A stretch of 64,000 nucleotides of DNA from Lachnospiraceae bacterium (GCA_009774245.1 VSNM01000007.1:1-64000); one strand, 5' to 3'; shown: positions 40,430-49,794, counted from the stretch's first letter. The notes: generated by a model from the sequence alone, not told the origin. Numbers and translations: made by a program.

Positions 40430-41311
40430 CTATCCTAAAGATTTCAAATTTTTCCTGTATTCCTGCATCTCTCTTTCGTCAGTATAATCTAATACAAACT
40501 GCAGCTCACTTGTGACCTTTTGGCGGTCGTAGGGAAGATATGCAGTCACGGGGACAAAATTTGAAACGGTATTTGCGAATAAGTGCGTGCGGATATGCAG
40601 GTGATTGATCAGCGCCTGCAATTCGCGAATCCGTTCTTTCTCCCCGGCGGGAACAAATAAGCCCTGCTGTGTCATTTCGTACAGCTCTGTTTCCGGAAAA
40701 AGAGTGAGGGAATCCACGGAGATAAAATAGGGGTTGAGCTGGTCAAAAAGCGCCGCACTATTGATGGCATTGCGGTATCCGCCATCTTTTCCGGCAAGTC
40801 CGGACATGTAAACAAAGTAGTATTCGATGCCTGCATCATCCAGCTTTCTGCACTGTTCCAGAATATCCGCCGCAGTATATCCCTTATTGGCAAGGGTAAG
40901 TGTTTCGTCATCGCCGCTTTCCACACCGATGCTGAGCCCGTTAATGCCCATTGCCCTCAGTTTCCTGAGCTGCCACACTTCTTTGTTTCGGATATCGCGG
41001 ATACTCGCAAACATGGCCATCGTCTGGCACTTGATGAGATAGTCCCTTGCGGTCAGTGCCCGCAGTTTTAGGTTTTCGTAGCTCATTGCAAACGGGTTTG
41101 CTCCTGTCCAGAAAATCCTCCGCGCGTTTGGCTGATAACTTTTGACCTCAGCCAGATCTTTCTCAAATTCTTCCATAGGCGACATTTGGAAGCACTCGTT
41201 TTTGTACAGGCTGCAAAACCTGCATTGATTGTAAGTACAGCCGGAGGTCGCCTGTATGATGACCGAATGCGCCTCGTATGGCGGCCGCCACGTTCTGCCT
41301 GTGAAGTGCAT
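40430..41311 (-). CDS. Radical SAM protein, copy 2
   Basis: A 293-residue radical SAM enzyme with cluster motif CTYNQCRFC (C-x5-C-x2-C) after IIQATSG, and conserved GANPFAMSYENL, IGVESGDDETL and YFVYMSGLAGKDGG. There is no SPASM-like Cys cluster. It is a paralogue of the next gene (shared MHxTGxxWRPPYEA start). The reaction is unknown. It is downstream of that paralogue on the same strand. ATG 41311 follows GGAGGGAG. Confidence 0.85.
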   Translation of the reverse strand: MHFTGRTWRPPYEAHSVIIQATSGCTYNQCRFCSLYKNECFQMSPMEEFEKDLAEVKSYQPNARRIFWTGANPFAMSYENLKLRALTARDYLIKCQTMAMFASIRDIRNKEVWQLRKLRAMGINGLSIGVESGDDETLTLANKGYTAADILEQCRKLDDAGIEYYFVYMSGLAGKDGGYRNAINSAALFDQLNPYFISVDSLTLFPETELYEMTQQGLFVPAGEKERIRELQALINHLHIRTHLFANTVSNFVPVTAYLPYDRQKVTSELQFVLDYTDEREMQEYRKNLKSLG

Positions 41312-41392
41312 GATTCTCTCCCTCCTTTTTTGCACATGGGTACCCCTGCCCGATTGCACATGGGGCGTGCCCTTTCCTGGTTGAGATTGATC

Positions 41393-42292
41393 TTACAAAT
41401 GAGTCACGCTTTTTCGATAGTTCTGTAATGCGTTTTCGTCGACGTTTTCTATGATTTTATCGAGGAATGCCATCAGTTTTTCCTTGTCTTCTGGCAGCCG
41501 CCCGCAAAACTGGTACGCGTTGGAAGCGCCCATTGCCGCAAATAGGGTTGGGATTTGTAAATTATCGATGAGTGTGCGTATTTCCTTGTATTTTTCAAGT
41601 TCGTCTGATTCCTGCCAGTTGCCGCGTTGTATCTCGGTATATAGTTCGGAGTCGGGATAGACTGTGAGCATATTTGCCCCGATGAGTGCAGGGTGTGTCT
41701 GGTTGCATACATCGGCTGTCAGTTTTGCCCCTGTCTCTCCATGGCGTGCACCCGAAATGCCTGCCAGATAAAAGAAACTGTAATGGATATTGGCTGTGTC
41801 TAATTTCTGGCATTGACTGATAATGTCGGACGAAGTATAACCCTTGTTCATAAAACGCAGAGCCTCGTCATCGCCTGTCTCGATACCGATTGTCAGGCCG
41901 TCATACCCGAGATCGCGCAGCCTGGCAAGCTCTTCATCGGTTTTGGGGGCAATGTCTGTGATTCTCGCAAAGGAACCGATCGACTTTACGGATGGGAGCA
42001 CTGTATGGATTTGCTCCGCAAGTGCAGTTAATTTGTCGTATGATAAGACAAACGGATTTGCCCCTGCCAGAAATACCCGATGGGTGTGTCCGTTGTTGCA
42101 GTTTCGGATTGCTTTTTGGATCTCTAGCAAATCACTCTCAATATGCTGCATGGGGGACAGTCTGAATTGAAATGGCAAATCGTTGTACAGGGTACAAAAT
42201 TTGCATTTGTGATGTGTACAGCCCGCCGTTACCTCCAACAGAATGGACTCTGCCTCATATGGTGGTCTCCAGATTGTTCCTGTGTAGTGCAT
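41393..42292 (-). CDS. Radical SAM protein, copy 1
   Basis: A 299-residue paralogue of the preceding gene: MHYTGTIWRPPYEAESILLE, cluster motif CTHHKCKFC, AGANPFVLSYDKL, IGIETGDDEALRF and YLAGISGARHGE. The spacing of the three Cys is unusual (C-x5-C-x2-C in both copies instead of C-x3-C-x2-C), which fits a distinct subgroup. It is divergent from the HxlR regulator at 42485, which may control it. The reaction is unknown. Confidence 0.85.
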   Translation of the reverse strand: MHYTGTIWRPPYEAESILLEVTAGCTHHKCKFCTLYNDLPFQFRLSPMQHIESDLLEIQKAIRNCNNGHTHRVFLAGANPFVLSYDKLTALAEQIHTVLPSVKSIGSFARITDIAPKTDEELARLRDLGYDGLTIGIETGDDEALRFMNKGYTSSDIISQCQKLDTANIHYSFFYLAGISGARHGETGAKLTADVCNQTHPALIGANMLTVYPDSELYTEIQRGNWQESDELEKYKEIRTLIDNLQIPTLFAAMGASNAYQFCGRLPEDKEKLMAFLDKIIENVDENALQNYRKSVTHL

Positions 42293-42410
42293 AGATTGCT
42301 CTCCTTTCTTTCTTGCTTATGGTTTGGGGTTTTTGATGCACACGGGTACCAATTTTTCCCTTACTCGATTTCACAATTCTTAATTATATCTGCGTACAAC
42401 TATTTTGCAA

Positions 42411-42452
42411 GTACTGTACTTTTTTGTAGTACGTTGATTTTAGATATATAAT
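42411..42452 (+). promoter_or_regulatory. HxlR promoter and probable operator
   Basis: GTACT (42411-42415) and AGTAC (42428-42432) form an inverted repeat typical in size for HxlR-family sites. A TATAAT box lies at 42447-42452. It is located between the divergent radical SAM and HxlR genes, so it may control both. Confidence 0.6.
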
Positions 42453-42484
42453 ATGTTATGCTGTCATGGAAAGGAGCAGTTGGA

Positions 42485-42814
42485 ATGAAGAAAAGTACAT
42501 TGGCTGTAGAACGGTGCAAGACGATTTCTACGATACAGAGAATGTTAGGCGGCAAATGGAAGATCGAGATTCTATATTACATTGCCTTTCGGGACATACA
42601 TCGTTTCGGGGCACTTAGACGGCAGCTCGGGGAGATCACGGAGTCGAGCCTGACGAAACAGCTTCGGGAGTTGGAGGCAGATGGTTTCATTACCCGTCAC
42701 GACTACAGGGAAGTACCGCCCCGTGTGGAGTATAATCTAACCGGGCTTGGGAAAAGTTTTATTTTTGTTTTAGAGTACATGAAACAGTGGGGCGATGAAA
42801 ATCTTGGTGAGTAA
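42485..42814 (+). CDS. HxlR-family transcriptional regulator
   Basis: A 109-residue winged-helix regulator: MLGGKWKIEILYYIAFRDIHRFGALRRQLGEITESSLTKQLRELEADGFITRHDYREVPPRVEYNLTGLG contains the whole HxlR domain. A Cys near the N-terminus (ERCKT) is placed where redox-sensing HxlR proteins have theirs. ATG 42485 follows AAAGGAGCAG. It probably regulates the divergent radical SAM genes. Confidence 0.9.
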   Translation: MKKSTLAVERCKTISTIQRMLGGKWKIEILYYIAFRDIHRFGALRRQLGEITESSLTKQLRELEADGFITRHDYREVPPRVEYNLTGLGKSFIFVLEYMKQWGDENLGE

Positions 42815-42885
42815 GGAGATAAGGAACAGGTTCTCAAGCTTTCCACTTGTCCGGCTGATGGCATTTTATTAGGAAAGAAAGATTT

Positions 42886-43653
42886 ATGGTGACAAATAAT
42901 ATACGTTATATATATAATTCCAATATGGGCATTGAAGTGATATACTGTGGCAATTCCACGATATCCTATCCACTGCATAACCATGTCTCCGTACTGACGG
43001 TCGGTATTGTGTTGGACGGTCATGCTGCGCTGACCGTGAATGGTGAGAGAAAGATTTACGGAAAGAATCAGTCTTTTGTGATATATCCCTATATGCCGCA
43101 TAGCATCCTGGCGCACAGCTGCTATACCCTGCTCAGTATATGCATCGATAAGAATGTGGCATCACATGAGCCTGCAAATGTAATATGGAATCATGTAGTG
43201 TCTTTACTGAAAAGTGAGCTGTACTCAGAAGGGATTCCTTCTTATCAGATTATGAAGTTATTGACTTGTTTAAGATTGGTGTTGGAACAATATGCACTTG
43301 CAAGCTGTGCTGGCTGTCGGCCAGGCAGTTCCAATTCATGGATCAACGACTTGAAAAAACAGCTGGAATCCTGTCCGGAAAACAAATTAAGCGTTGAGGA
43401 AATGGCACAGACTGCATTTGTGAGTAAATATCATTTTATCCGAAGTTTTAAGGCTGAAGTGGGACTGACGCCGCATCAGTTTCAGCTCCAAAACCGGATT
43501 CGTAAGGCGCAGCGGCTGATGCACACAGCCGGGACAATCACCGAGGTGGCTCTGGCGACAGGTTTTTGTGACCAGAGCCACTTCATAAGGCAATTTGAGA
43601 AACAGGTAGGACTGCCGCCGCTGACGTATAAATTGTCCTCTAAAATGATTTAG
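42886..43653 (+). CDS. AraC-family transcriptional regulator
   Basis: A 255-residue regulator. The N-terminal cupin-like sensor (YPLHNHVSVLTVGIVLDGHAALTVNGE) is followed by a double helix-turn-helix (LSVEEMAQTAFVSKYHFIRSFK, EVALATGFCDQSHFIRQFEK). It converges with the cupin gene, overlapping by 4 bases. It may sense the same ligand class as that cupin. Confidence 0.9.
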   Translation: MVTNNIRYIYNSNMGIEVIYCGNSTISYPLHNHVSVLTVGIVLDGHAALTVNGERKIYGKNQSFVIYPYMPHSILAHSCYTLLSICIDKNVASHEPANVIWNHVVSLLKSELYSEGIPSYQIMKLLTCLRLVLEQYALASCAGCRPGSSNSWINDLKKQLESCPENKLSVEEMAQTAFVSKYHFIRSFKAEVGLTPHQFQLQNRIRKAQRLMHTAGTITEVALATGFCDQSHFIRQFEKQVGLPPLTYKLSSKMI

Positions 43654-44045
43654 CAAAGCGCCGGCATAAATTTTGCAAACAGATAAAGGCCATCTGTCCC
43701 CGCGGTGACTTCATGCGGTACACCGACAGGAAATATGGAAATGGCACCCGGCTCATAAGACAGTTTCACGCCATTGTTCACACAGATGCCTGTACCGGAG
43801 ATCACCTCATGTGTTTCCATCTGCCTTTCGTGGATATGGCTGCCAATCTTTTGGCCGGGAGCGATCCTGACAAGATGAAAGCTGAATTGTCCGTCAGTCT
43901 GTTCGGATGTGACAATGTGCTTTAACGCCACACCCTCGAAAACAGGGTGCCCTGACCACGCAATCGTGTCAAAAGTAGTTGTGGCATCTGGCAGCAGCAG
44001 CTTCCCTTTCTCGTCAAAAGTTTGAAACAAATCTTTAAAATCCAT
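43650..44045 (-). CDS. Cupin-domain protein
   Basis: A 131-residue single cupin. Conserved metal-binding His/Glu are found in GSHIHERQMETHEVISG and later in FPVGVPHEV. Small cupins may be isomerases, dioxygenases or ligand sensors; the substrate is unknown. It converges with the AraC gene, overlapping by 4 bases. The RBS is GAAAGGAAGG. Confidence 0.85.
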   Translation of the reverse strand: MDFKDLFQTFDEKGKLLLPDATTTFDTIAWSGHPVFEGVALKHIVTSEQTDGQFSFHLVRIAPGQKIGSHIHERQMETHEVISGTGICVNNGVKLSYEPGAISIFPVGVPHEVTAGTDGLYLFAKFMPALC

Positions 44046-44136
44046 TCTTACCCTTCCTTTCGTTTATAGGAACTGTTATATGAACCGTTCCTTAGAAATT
44101 ATTTTTACAGTTTCTTGCCAACAGCGGTTCTGTCTG

Positions 44137-44297
44137 TTAGGAATTGTCAAAAAATAACTTGTTAATTTGACGCCGTATAAATGTTCAGCTGCAAAGAAGA
44201 TAATCGCAGGCGTAGCGGGCTACGTCAAGATTATCTGATGCTGCAGATGGACATTTAGACAAGTCAAATTGATGAGTTATTTATTGACAGTTCCTTA
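44137..44297. mobile_element. MITE-like palindromic element
   Basis: About 160 bp with imperfect terminal inverted repeats of roughly 33 bp, starting TTAGGAATTGTCAA and ending TTGACAGTTCCTTAA. Nested internal palindromes include AGATAATC...GATTATCT and CGTAGC...GCTACG. No protein is encoded. Shorter relatives with similar ends occur at 48003-48056 and 48159-48205, and the TTAGGAACTGTA end recurs at 55135. Confidence 0.7.
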
Positions 44298-44479
44298 ACA
44301 TCATAGCAGTAAACATTGAGATGGCATTGTAAAAAATTGCGGAATTTACACAACGTCGATACACATAAAACAAAAGTTTGAAAATCAAAAGATTCACTTT
44401 TTTCTTTGAATAGGGAACGATATATGATATAATTCTTACACAGTTAAAATTTGACATATGAGCACGGGAGGTCAGCTGA

Positions 44480-44660
44480 ATGGACAAGAATTTAGTTCTT
44501 TTTTGGGAAGAAGCATACCGGAACGAAAATGAAACCGCGTTTTCGACCGAACAAACGGGACGTTAAAGGAGTTTGAACATCTTTTTAAGAAAGAGTCAAA
44601 GTTCATTGAAGCGGGCTGCGGAGAGGGGCAGAATGTGCTGTATGACTGGAGGAGAACATC
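44480..44660 (+). pseudogene. Methyltransferase N-terminal remnant
   Basis: MDKNLVLFWEEAYRNENETAFS is followed after a frame change by LKEFEHLFKKESKFIEAGCGEGQNVLY. This is the SAM-binding start of a class I methyltransferase (GCGEGQN). Everything after this is lost. It runs directly into the next gene's RBS. Confidence 0.7.
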
Positions 44661-44662
44661 TG

Positions 44663-45340
44663 ATGATAAAAGCAGTCATTTTTGATATGTATGAGACACT
44701 GATCACACATTACCAGAGTCCGTTGTATTTTGGCAGACAGATGGCGGCGGATGCGGGAATTCCGGAAAGTCAATTCGGGGAGCGGTGGCACTTGACTGAA
44801 ATTGACAGAACGATAGGGAAAGTGACGTTGGAGGAGGTAATCGAATCCATTTTGAGGGACAATGGGTGCTATTCGGAAGAAGTGTTCTGCAGGATTGTCC
44901 AAAAGCGCATTGCAGCAAAGGAAGAATGCTTCCGCCATCTTCACAAGGAGATCATTCCGATGCTTGACTGCTTGAGGGAAAGAGGAATGAAGGTGGGGCT
45001 CATCAGCAATTGTTTTTCGGAGGAGGCGTCTGTCATCAGGAAGAGTGTCCTGTTTCCTTATTTTGATGCTGCCTGTTTGTCCTATGAACAGGGGATACGG
45101 AAGCCTGATGCGGAGATATTTACAAGGTGTGCCGATCAGCTGAAGGTCAAAGCCGGTGAGTGCCTGTATGTCGGGGACGGGGGCAGTCACGAGCTGGAGG
45201 CGGCGAGGGCAGTCGGAATGAACGCTGTCCAGGCGGTCTGGTATCTGCGGGAGGGGACGAATCAGCCCTGTGGCAGAAAAGCGGATTTTGTGCAGATTGA
45301 AAATCCACTCGGATTGTTTGAAATCATGATGCAAGATTAG
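44663..45340 (+). CDS. HAD-family hydrolase
   Basis: A 225-residue haloacid-dehalogenase-like phosphatase. Motif I is FDMYETL, motif II GLISNCF, the motif III Lys is in GIRKPDAEIF, and motif IV is VGDGGSHELEAAR. Motif I has FDMYE where most have DxDxT, so the second acidic residue is replaced by Tyr, as in L-2-haloacid-dehalogenase-type members. The substrate is unknown. ATG 44663 follows TGGAGGAG. Confidence 0.8.
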   Translation: MIKAVIFDMYETLITHYQSPLYFGRQMAADAGIPESQFGERWHLTEIDRTIGKVTLEEVIESILRDNGCYSEEVFCRIVQKRIAAKEECFRHLHKEIIPMLDCLRERGMKVGLISNCFSEEASVIRKSVLFPYFDAACLSYEQGIRKPDAEIFTRCADQLKVKAGECLYVGDGGSHELEAARAVGMNAVQAVWYLREGTNQPCGRKADFVQIENPLGLFEIMMQD

Positions 45341-45444
45341 GAAGTGTTGAGAAATGGATTTTCAGAAATGGTATCAGAGAATAATTACGTAGAGAACGGA
45401 TCGGATATGTATACACAATATTATTCAGAAAGGAATCGAAGAAA

Positions 45445-46344
45445 ATGAAATTTGACGCGGAGAAACTGAGAAGAGACTTTGGAGCAAGCGACAAGAAAAG
45501 AGATGCGGGGCTGACAACGCCCAGCAATATCAAAAGGTATGATGACATTGCATATGGGGAACATGGCTGGTACAACCTTCTTGATGTATACCACAAGAAA
45601 GATGTCACATCGCCGCAGAAGACGATCATTGATATTCATGGCGGCGGGTGGACATATGGGGATAAGGACGTGTACCAGCACTATTGCATGGACATGGCGC
45701 AGAGAGGCTTTACAGTCGTAAATTTCTCCTATCGCCTGTCGCCGGAAAATCCGTTTCCAGCAGCGTTGGAGGACATTAATGCCGCATTTACATGGGTGGC
45801 GGACAACGCCGCGGCGTACAATATCGACCTAGACAAAATTTTCGTCACCGGCGATTCGGCGGGCGCGCAGCTCGCAAGCCAGTACCTGACGCTTTTGACG
45901 AGCAGTGCGTACCGCGGGCTGTTTTCCATGCAGATTCCATACGAACGGATTAAAGTAAAGGCGGTGGCGCTCAACTGTGGCTGTTATGACATGAAGGAGC
46001 GCATGGGAGCTGAAGGGGACGAACCATATCTGGCATATATGGACAAGGCGTTGAACGAGGAGCGGGAGCTGACTTTGCAGCGCATCGATGTCATCAGGTA
46101 TATCAATGCAGATTTTCCGCCGGCGTATGTCATGACTTCGGAATATGACTTTTTGAAGGACTACGCGAAACCTATGTATGAGCTCCTGAAGGAAAAGGGA
46201 GTTGTCTGTGAATACAGGCTTTATGGGAAGGCGGAGGACAGATACATGGGGCATGTGTTCCATCTGGATCAACGCTTGGAGGAAGCGAAGGTCTGCAATG
46301 ACGACGAGTGCAGGTTTTTTGACGAAATGCTGGAGCGCTCGTAA
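45445..46344 (+). CDS. Alpha/beta-hydrolase esterase (HSL-like)
   Basis: A 299-residue hydrolase with the oxyanion motif DIHGGGWTYG, the nucleophile Ser in VTGDSAGAQLAS, and an acid/His pair suggested by SEYDFLKDY and MGHVFHLDQ. This is the hormone-sensitive-lipase-like layout. It probably hydrolyses acyl or acetyl esters of small substrates or glycans. No signal peptide. It is followed on the same strand by a HAD phosphatase and an aldo/keto reductase. The RBS is GAAAGGAA. Confidence 0.88.
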   Translation: MKFDAEKLRRDFGASDKKRDAGLTTPSNIKRYDDIAYGEHGWYNLLDVYHKKDVTSPQKTIIDIHGGGWTYGDKDVYQHYCMDMAQRGFTVVNFSYRLSPENPFPAALEDINAAFTWVADNAAAYNIDLDKIFVTGDSAGAQLASQYLTLLTSSAYRGLFSMQIPYERIKVKAVALNCGCYDMKERMGAEGDEPYLAYMDKALNEERELTLQRIDVIRYINADFPPAYVMTSEYDFLKDYAKPMYELLKEKGVVCEYRLYGKAEDRYMGHVFHLDQRLEEAKVCNDDECRFFDEMLERS

Positions 46345-46383
46345 ATGTGATATATATAAATAGATATTAGGCAGGAGAAGGCT

Positions 46384-47034
46384 ATGCAGGCAGTAATTTT
46401 TGATATGGACGGTCTGATGTTTGACACGGAGCGCGTGTTTGTCGAGGCGTGGGATTATGCCGGAGAGAAGATCGGCGTTGGGAAAGCCGGATACATGACG
46501 CTGAAAACACTGGGTATGAACGCTGCCATGTCGCGCGAGCTCTGGCTTGAAGAATTTGGCGAGAAATATAATGAACAGGAGCTGCGCAGGCACACGAAGG
46601 ATTTTTTGACAAAGTATTATACGGAGAATCAGGCTCCGGTCAAAAAGGGGCTGTATATTCTCCTGAATTATCTCAAAGAGAACGGTTTTAGGCTCGCAGT
46701 CGCAAGTTCGTCTCCAAGGTGGGAGGTGGAGAGCCATCTGAAGGACGCGGCGGTGTCGGACTATTTTCAGGTGGTCATCTGCGGCGATATGGTCACCAGG
46801 TCAAAGCCCGATCCGGAAATATACCTGAAAGCGTGCGAACTGCTCGGCGAGAAGCCGCAGGACTGTTTTGCCCTGGAGGATTCCAGAAACGGGATACTGT
46901 CCGCGCACCGTGCCGGATGCCGGACGATCATGGTTCCGGACTTATGGCAGCCGGATGGGGAGATTTTGTCCGTGATCGCTGGGAAGTATGACGATCTCGA
47001 ACAGGTGAAGGAGGCGCTGGAAAGCGGGATTTAG
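46384..47034 (+). CDS. Beta-phosphoglucomutase-like HAD phosphatase
   Basis: A 216-residue HAD protein. Motif I is FDMDGLMFDTE (Asp nucleophile and acid/base), motif II AVASSSP, and motifs III/IV are SKPDPEIY and ALEDSRNGILSA. A helical cap lies between. It is a typical sugar-phosphate phosphatase or mutase. Its 5' and 3' ends are duplicated at 49828 and 50329. The RBS is AGGAGAAGG. Confidence 0.88.
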   Translation: MQAVIFDMDGLMFDTERVFVEAWDYAGEKIGVGKAGYMTLKTLGMNAAMSRELWLEEFGEKYNEQELRRHTKDFLTKYYTENQAPVKKGLYILLNYLKENGFRLAVASSSPRWEVESHLKDAAVSDYFQVVICGDMVTRSKPDPEIYLKACELLGEKPQDCFALEDSRNGILSAHRAGCRTIMVPDLWQPDGEILSVIAGKYDDLEQVKEALESGI

Positions 47035-47061
47035 AGAATTTTTGAGAGAGGTTATCAAAAT

Positions 47062-48015
47062 ATGATGCAAAGTGGTACAAAAGGGAACATTTCAAAAATC
47101 GGCTTAGGGACATATCTCGGTGCCTTTTCCGATGAGGATTCAAGGAAGTATGAAGAGGCTGTTGCCTTTGCGGTTCAAAACGGAATCATGTCAATTGACA
47201 CGGCGATCAATTACCGGGGAATGCGCTCGGAGAAGGATGTCGGGGAAGCGGTCGGCGCATTGATCGCATCGGGGGATATCAGGAGAGAGGATGTTATTCT
47301 CGCAACGAAGGCGGGGCTTTTGTTTGGCGATATTGTGGGTGGGCTCAATCCGATGAAGTGCCTGCACGAGGTGTTGGAGCCCAAAGGAATCCGGCTCGAT
47401 GATTTTTGTGCCTATGAGGGACTATATCAGACACTAAATCCTGATTTCTTTGAGATCGCGCTGCAGATCAGTCTCCGGAACCTGCGGGTGGATACAATAG
47501 ATATCCACTATGTCCATATTCCAGAGATCACGCGTGCCCAGTTGACAGAGGAGGAATTTTACGACAAAATCGCGAAGCTTTTTGCGTGGTATGAGGAGAG
47601 AGTAAAGGAGGGGAGTATCCGTTGTTACGGGCTTGCCCTTGAGATGCTAGCCATGGAGCCGGAGGAAGAGAAGTGGTACATCAATATCGAGAAAACAGAC
47701 CGGCTCGCGCGGGAGATCGGCAACGGCGTCAGCCATTTCAGATACATTCAGATTCCATATAATTTCCAGTATCCGTATGCGTCCACAGTGCGAAATCAGT
47801 CTTATCAGGGAGAGAAGTGTACACTGGTGGAAGCGGCGCACAGAATGGGTATGAAGGTGATTGGCAGTAAGCCCTTATGCGGCGGTGAAGCGTTTGGGAA
47901 ATATACGCTGGAGGAAATGATCTCGTATGCGTTAAGCGGTGTGGATGCGGTCAATGTCGGGAGTAAGAATGTGGAGCATATCCGCGAAATTCTCATGTGT
48001 ACTAAGGAACTGTAA
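47062..48015 (+). CDS. Aldo/keto reductase family protein
   Basis: A 317-residue TIM-barrel oxidoreductase. SKIGLGTYLG begins the fold; the catalytic Asp/Tyr/Lys set is suggested by SIDTAINYRGMRSEKDVG and LATKAGL, and GSKPLCGG with NVGSKNVEHI forms the NADPH-binding end. The His of the tetrad appears in DIHYVHIPE. The substrate is unknown. The last codons and stop lie inside a MITE-like repeat, so the C-terminus may have been altered by it. Confidence 0.85.
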   Translation: MMQSGTKGNISKIGLGTYLGAFSDEDSRKYEEAVAFAVQNGIMSIDTAINYRGMRSEKDVGEAVGALIASGDIRREDVILATKAGLLFGDIVGGLNPMKCLHEVLEPKGIRLDDFCAYEGLYQTLNPDFFEIALQISLRNLRVDTIDIHYVHIPEITRAQLTEEEFYDKIAKLFAWYEERVKEGSIRCYGLALEMLAMEPEEEKWYINIEKTDRLAREIGNGVSHFRYIQIPYNFQYPYASTVRNQSYQGEKCTLVEAAHRMGMKVIGSKPLCGGEAFGKYTLEEMISYALSGVDAVNVGSKNVEHIREILMCTKEL

Positions 48016-48056
48016 ACAAATAACTCATTAATTTAACAATTTATTTACAGCTCCTA
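48003..48056. repeat. Short palindromic element with MITE-like ends
   Basis: TAAGGAACTGTAAACAAATAA pairs with TTATTTACAGCTCCTA. It matches the left end of the element at 44137 and supplies the last codons and stop of the aldo/keto reductase. It may also act as a terminator. Confidence 0.6.
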
Positions 48057-48158
48057 ACAGTGGTACAAACCATGCGGCTAACAAGTCTAATTTTTGACTG
48101 GATGGGGCACTGTAAAGATTGAACTGAAAATATAGCATGATCGTATCGGGTGAAGTTA

Positions 48159-48205
48159 GGATCTGTCATAAAATAACTTTTGTTTATTTCATGACAGATC
48201 CTTAT
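48159..48205. repeat. Short palindromic element upstream of the DUF4143 gene
   Basis: AGGATCTGTCATAAAATAA (left) pairs with TTATTTCATGACAGATCCT (right). It is related in sequence to the ends of the 44137 element and lies 15 bases before the next start codon, so it could limit translation or transcription. Confidence 0.6.
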
Positions 48206-48219
48206 GAAAGGGCGAAAAT

Positions 48220-49794
48220 ATGACAGCAACACACAGGGTTCGAACCGCCGATAAAAATACAGTCGGTTTTATGATTGACGGTGTTTTTTATTCAAATCAC
48301 TATATCAGGCAGAATATAGAATATATTGATAACTTATTTCTAAAGGAAAATGGTATACTGGCGGAGGGGGAGCTGCTGGAGCTGGACTATAAGAAGGATG
48401 TCATCGACAGGGAGTACGATAGGCTGGCAGCAGAAAATCCGTTTGTGCGGGATGTGCAGGAGGAGCTGCTGGCATGGAAATCAGACAGGATGCATCAGGT
48501 TCTGCAGCTAGAAGGTACGAGACAGGTCGGCAAGACGACAGAACTGCTCAAGTTTGCGTACAGGAATTATGAGTTTGTGATCTATGTAAGTCTTGCGGAG
48601 GACAATTATGGTTTTGCGGAGGCAGTACGGTGTGGCGCGACGCCGATAGAGTTTGAAAAATACTGTGTGCGTGCGGGGCTTCCCTCCTTTGTAAACAGCA
48701 GCAGTACGATACTGATCATCGATGAGATACAGCGCAGCCAGATGGTCTACAATGCGATACGGACAATGCATAGGAATGTGCAGTGTGACATTATTGTCAC
48801 GGGCAGTTATCTGGGGCGTATATTGCAGGACAAAGGTTTTTTCCTGCCTGCCGGAACAGTTAGCTGCCATACGATGTTTCCGCTGAGTTTTATGGAGTTT
48901 TGCAGAATATTCGATGCGGAGACTACGTTGAAAACAATTGATCTCTACGGCGAATCTGACAGCGCGGCATACGGACGGTTGACGAAATTATATGAACTAT
49001 ATATTCAGATTGGCGGGTATCCGGAAGTGGTCAGGCGTTATATCGAATCTGGGGACATCGGGGAATGTTACAATGTCATAGGCAAACTGCTGGGTACCTT
49101 TAAGGATGAATCCCGCAATTATTTTTCATTGCCGAGAGAAGTAGAGATCTTTGATGTCGTATACCGCGAGGCTTTGCAGGAAATGTGCAGTGAGAAACGC
49201 GGCACGGGGAAAAATGTGGTTGAGACAATCACATCGCTCGCGAAGGCGAATACGGAACAGCTAGTGAATAAGAATGAGGTATCGGCTGCGATCGTGTGGC
49301 TGAAATACACAGGGATACTGGGGACATGCAATCTGGCTGTCAACGGGGACATGACAAAGATCGTGCCGGACAGGAGAATGTACTATGCGGATTGCGGGCT
49401 CGCGTCCTATTTGGCCGAGCGGTATCTGATTGACCGGACGGCTCTGACTGGTCTGCAGGCGGAGACATTTGTGTACAATGAACTGCACCGGCTGTTCAAG
49501 GTTCCTTACACCAGATGTAAAGTAAGAGAAGATGAGGTTTGCTTTTCTCTTTATGAACAATATGAGCTGGACTTTATGGTCGCGGATAAAAGGGATGCCA
49601 TATACGGCATAGAAGTAAAGGCAAAGGACGGAAATCCAAAGTCCCTGAAAGTATTTATTGACCGGCGGTTTGTGAACAGGGGCATCGTGGCAAAGCCGAC
49701 AGATGGCGGACATGGAGAACTGTTTGATACAATTCCGATTTATGCAGTCGGATGCAGATTTCCATATACGATGGATCAGGACTCTCTCGCCTGA
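48220..49794 (+). CDS. AAA ATPase with DUF4143
   Basis: A 524-residue protein. The AAA_14 ATPase has Walker A EGTRQVGKTT and Walker B STILIIDEIQRS. The C-terminal DUF4143 domain includes YADCGLASYLAERY and the nuclease-fold segment YELDFMVADKRDAIYGIEVKAKDG. Such proteins are frequent in Clostridia and Bacteroidetes; their role is unclear. It lies between two MITE-like hairpins and a duplicated gene fragment, fitting mobile behaviour. The start may be as given or slightly later. Confidence 0.85.
   Translation: MTATHRVRTADKNTVGFMIDGVFYSNHYIRQNIEYIDNLFLKENGILAEGELLELDYKKDVIDREYDRLAAENPFVRDVQEELLAWKSDRMHQVLQLEGTRQVGKTTELLKFAYRNYEFVIYVSLAEDNYGFAEAVRCGATPIEFEKYCVRAGLPSFVNSSSTILIIDEIQRSQMVYNAIRTMHRNVQCDIIVTGSYLGRILQDKGFFLPAGTVSCHTMFPLSFMEFCRIFDAETTLKTIDLYGESDSAAYGRLTKLYELYIQIGGYPEVVRRYIESGDIGECYNVIGKLLGTFKDESRNYFSLPREVEIFDVVYREALQEMCSEKRGTGKNVVETITSLAKANTEQLVNKNEVSAAIVWLKYTGILGTCNLAVNGDMTKIVPDRRMYYADCGLASYLAERYLIDRTALTGLQAETFVYNELHRLFKVPYTRCKVREDEVCFSLYEQYELDFMVADKRDAIYGIEVKAKDGNPKSLKVFIDRRFVNRGIVAKPTDGGHGELFDTIPIYAVGCRFPYTMDQDSLA

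Noticed and set aside
40430..42292. The two radical SAM paralogues as maturases of the Cys-rich peptides
   Set aside because: They are 30 kb away, lack a SPASM domain and have a different Cys spacing; a dedicated maturase lies beside the precursors.
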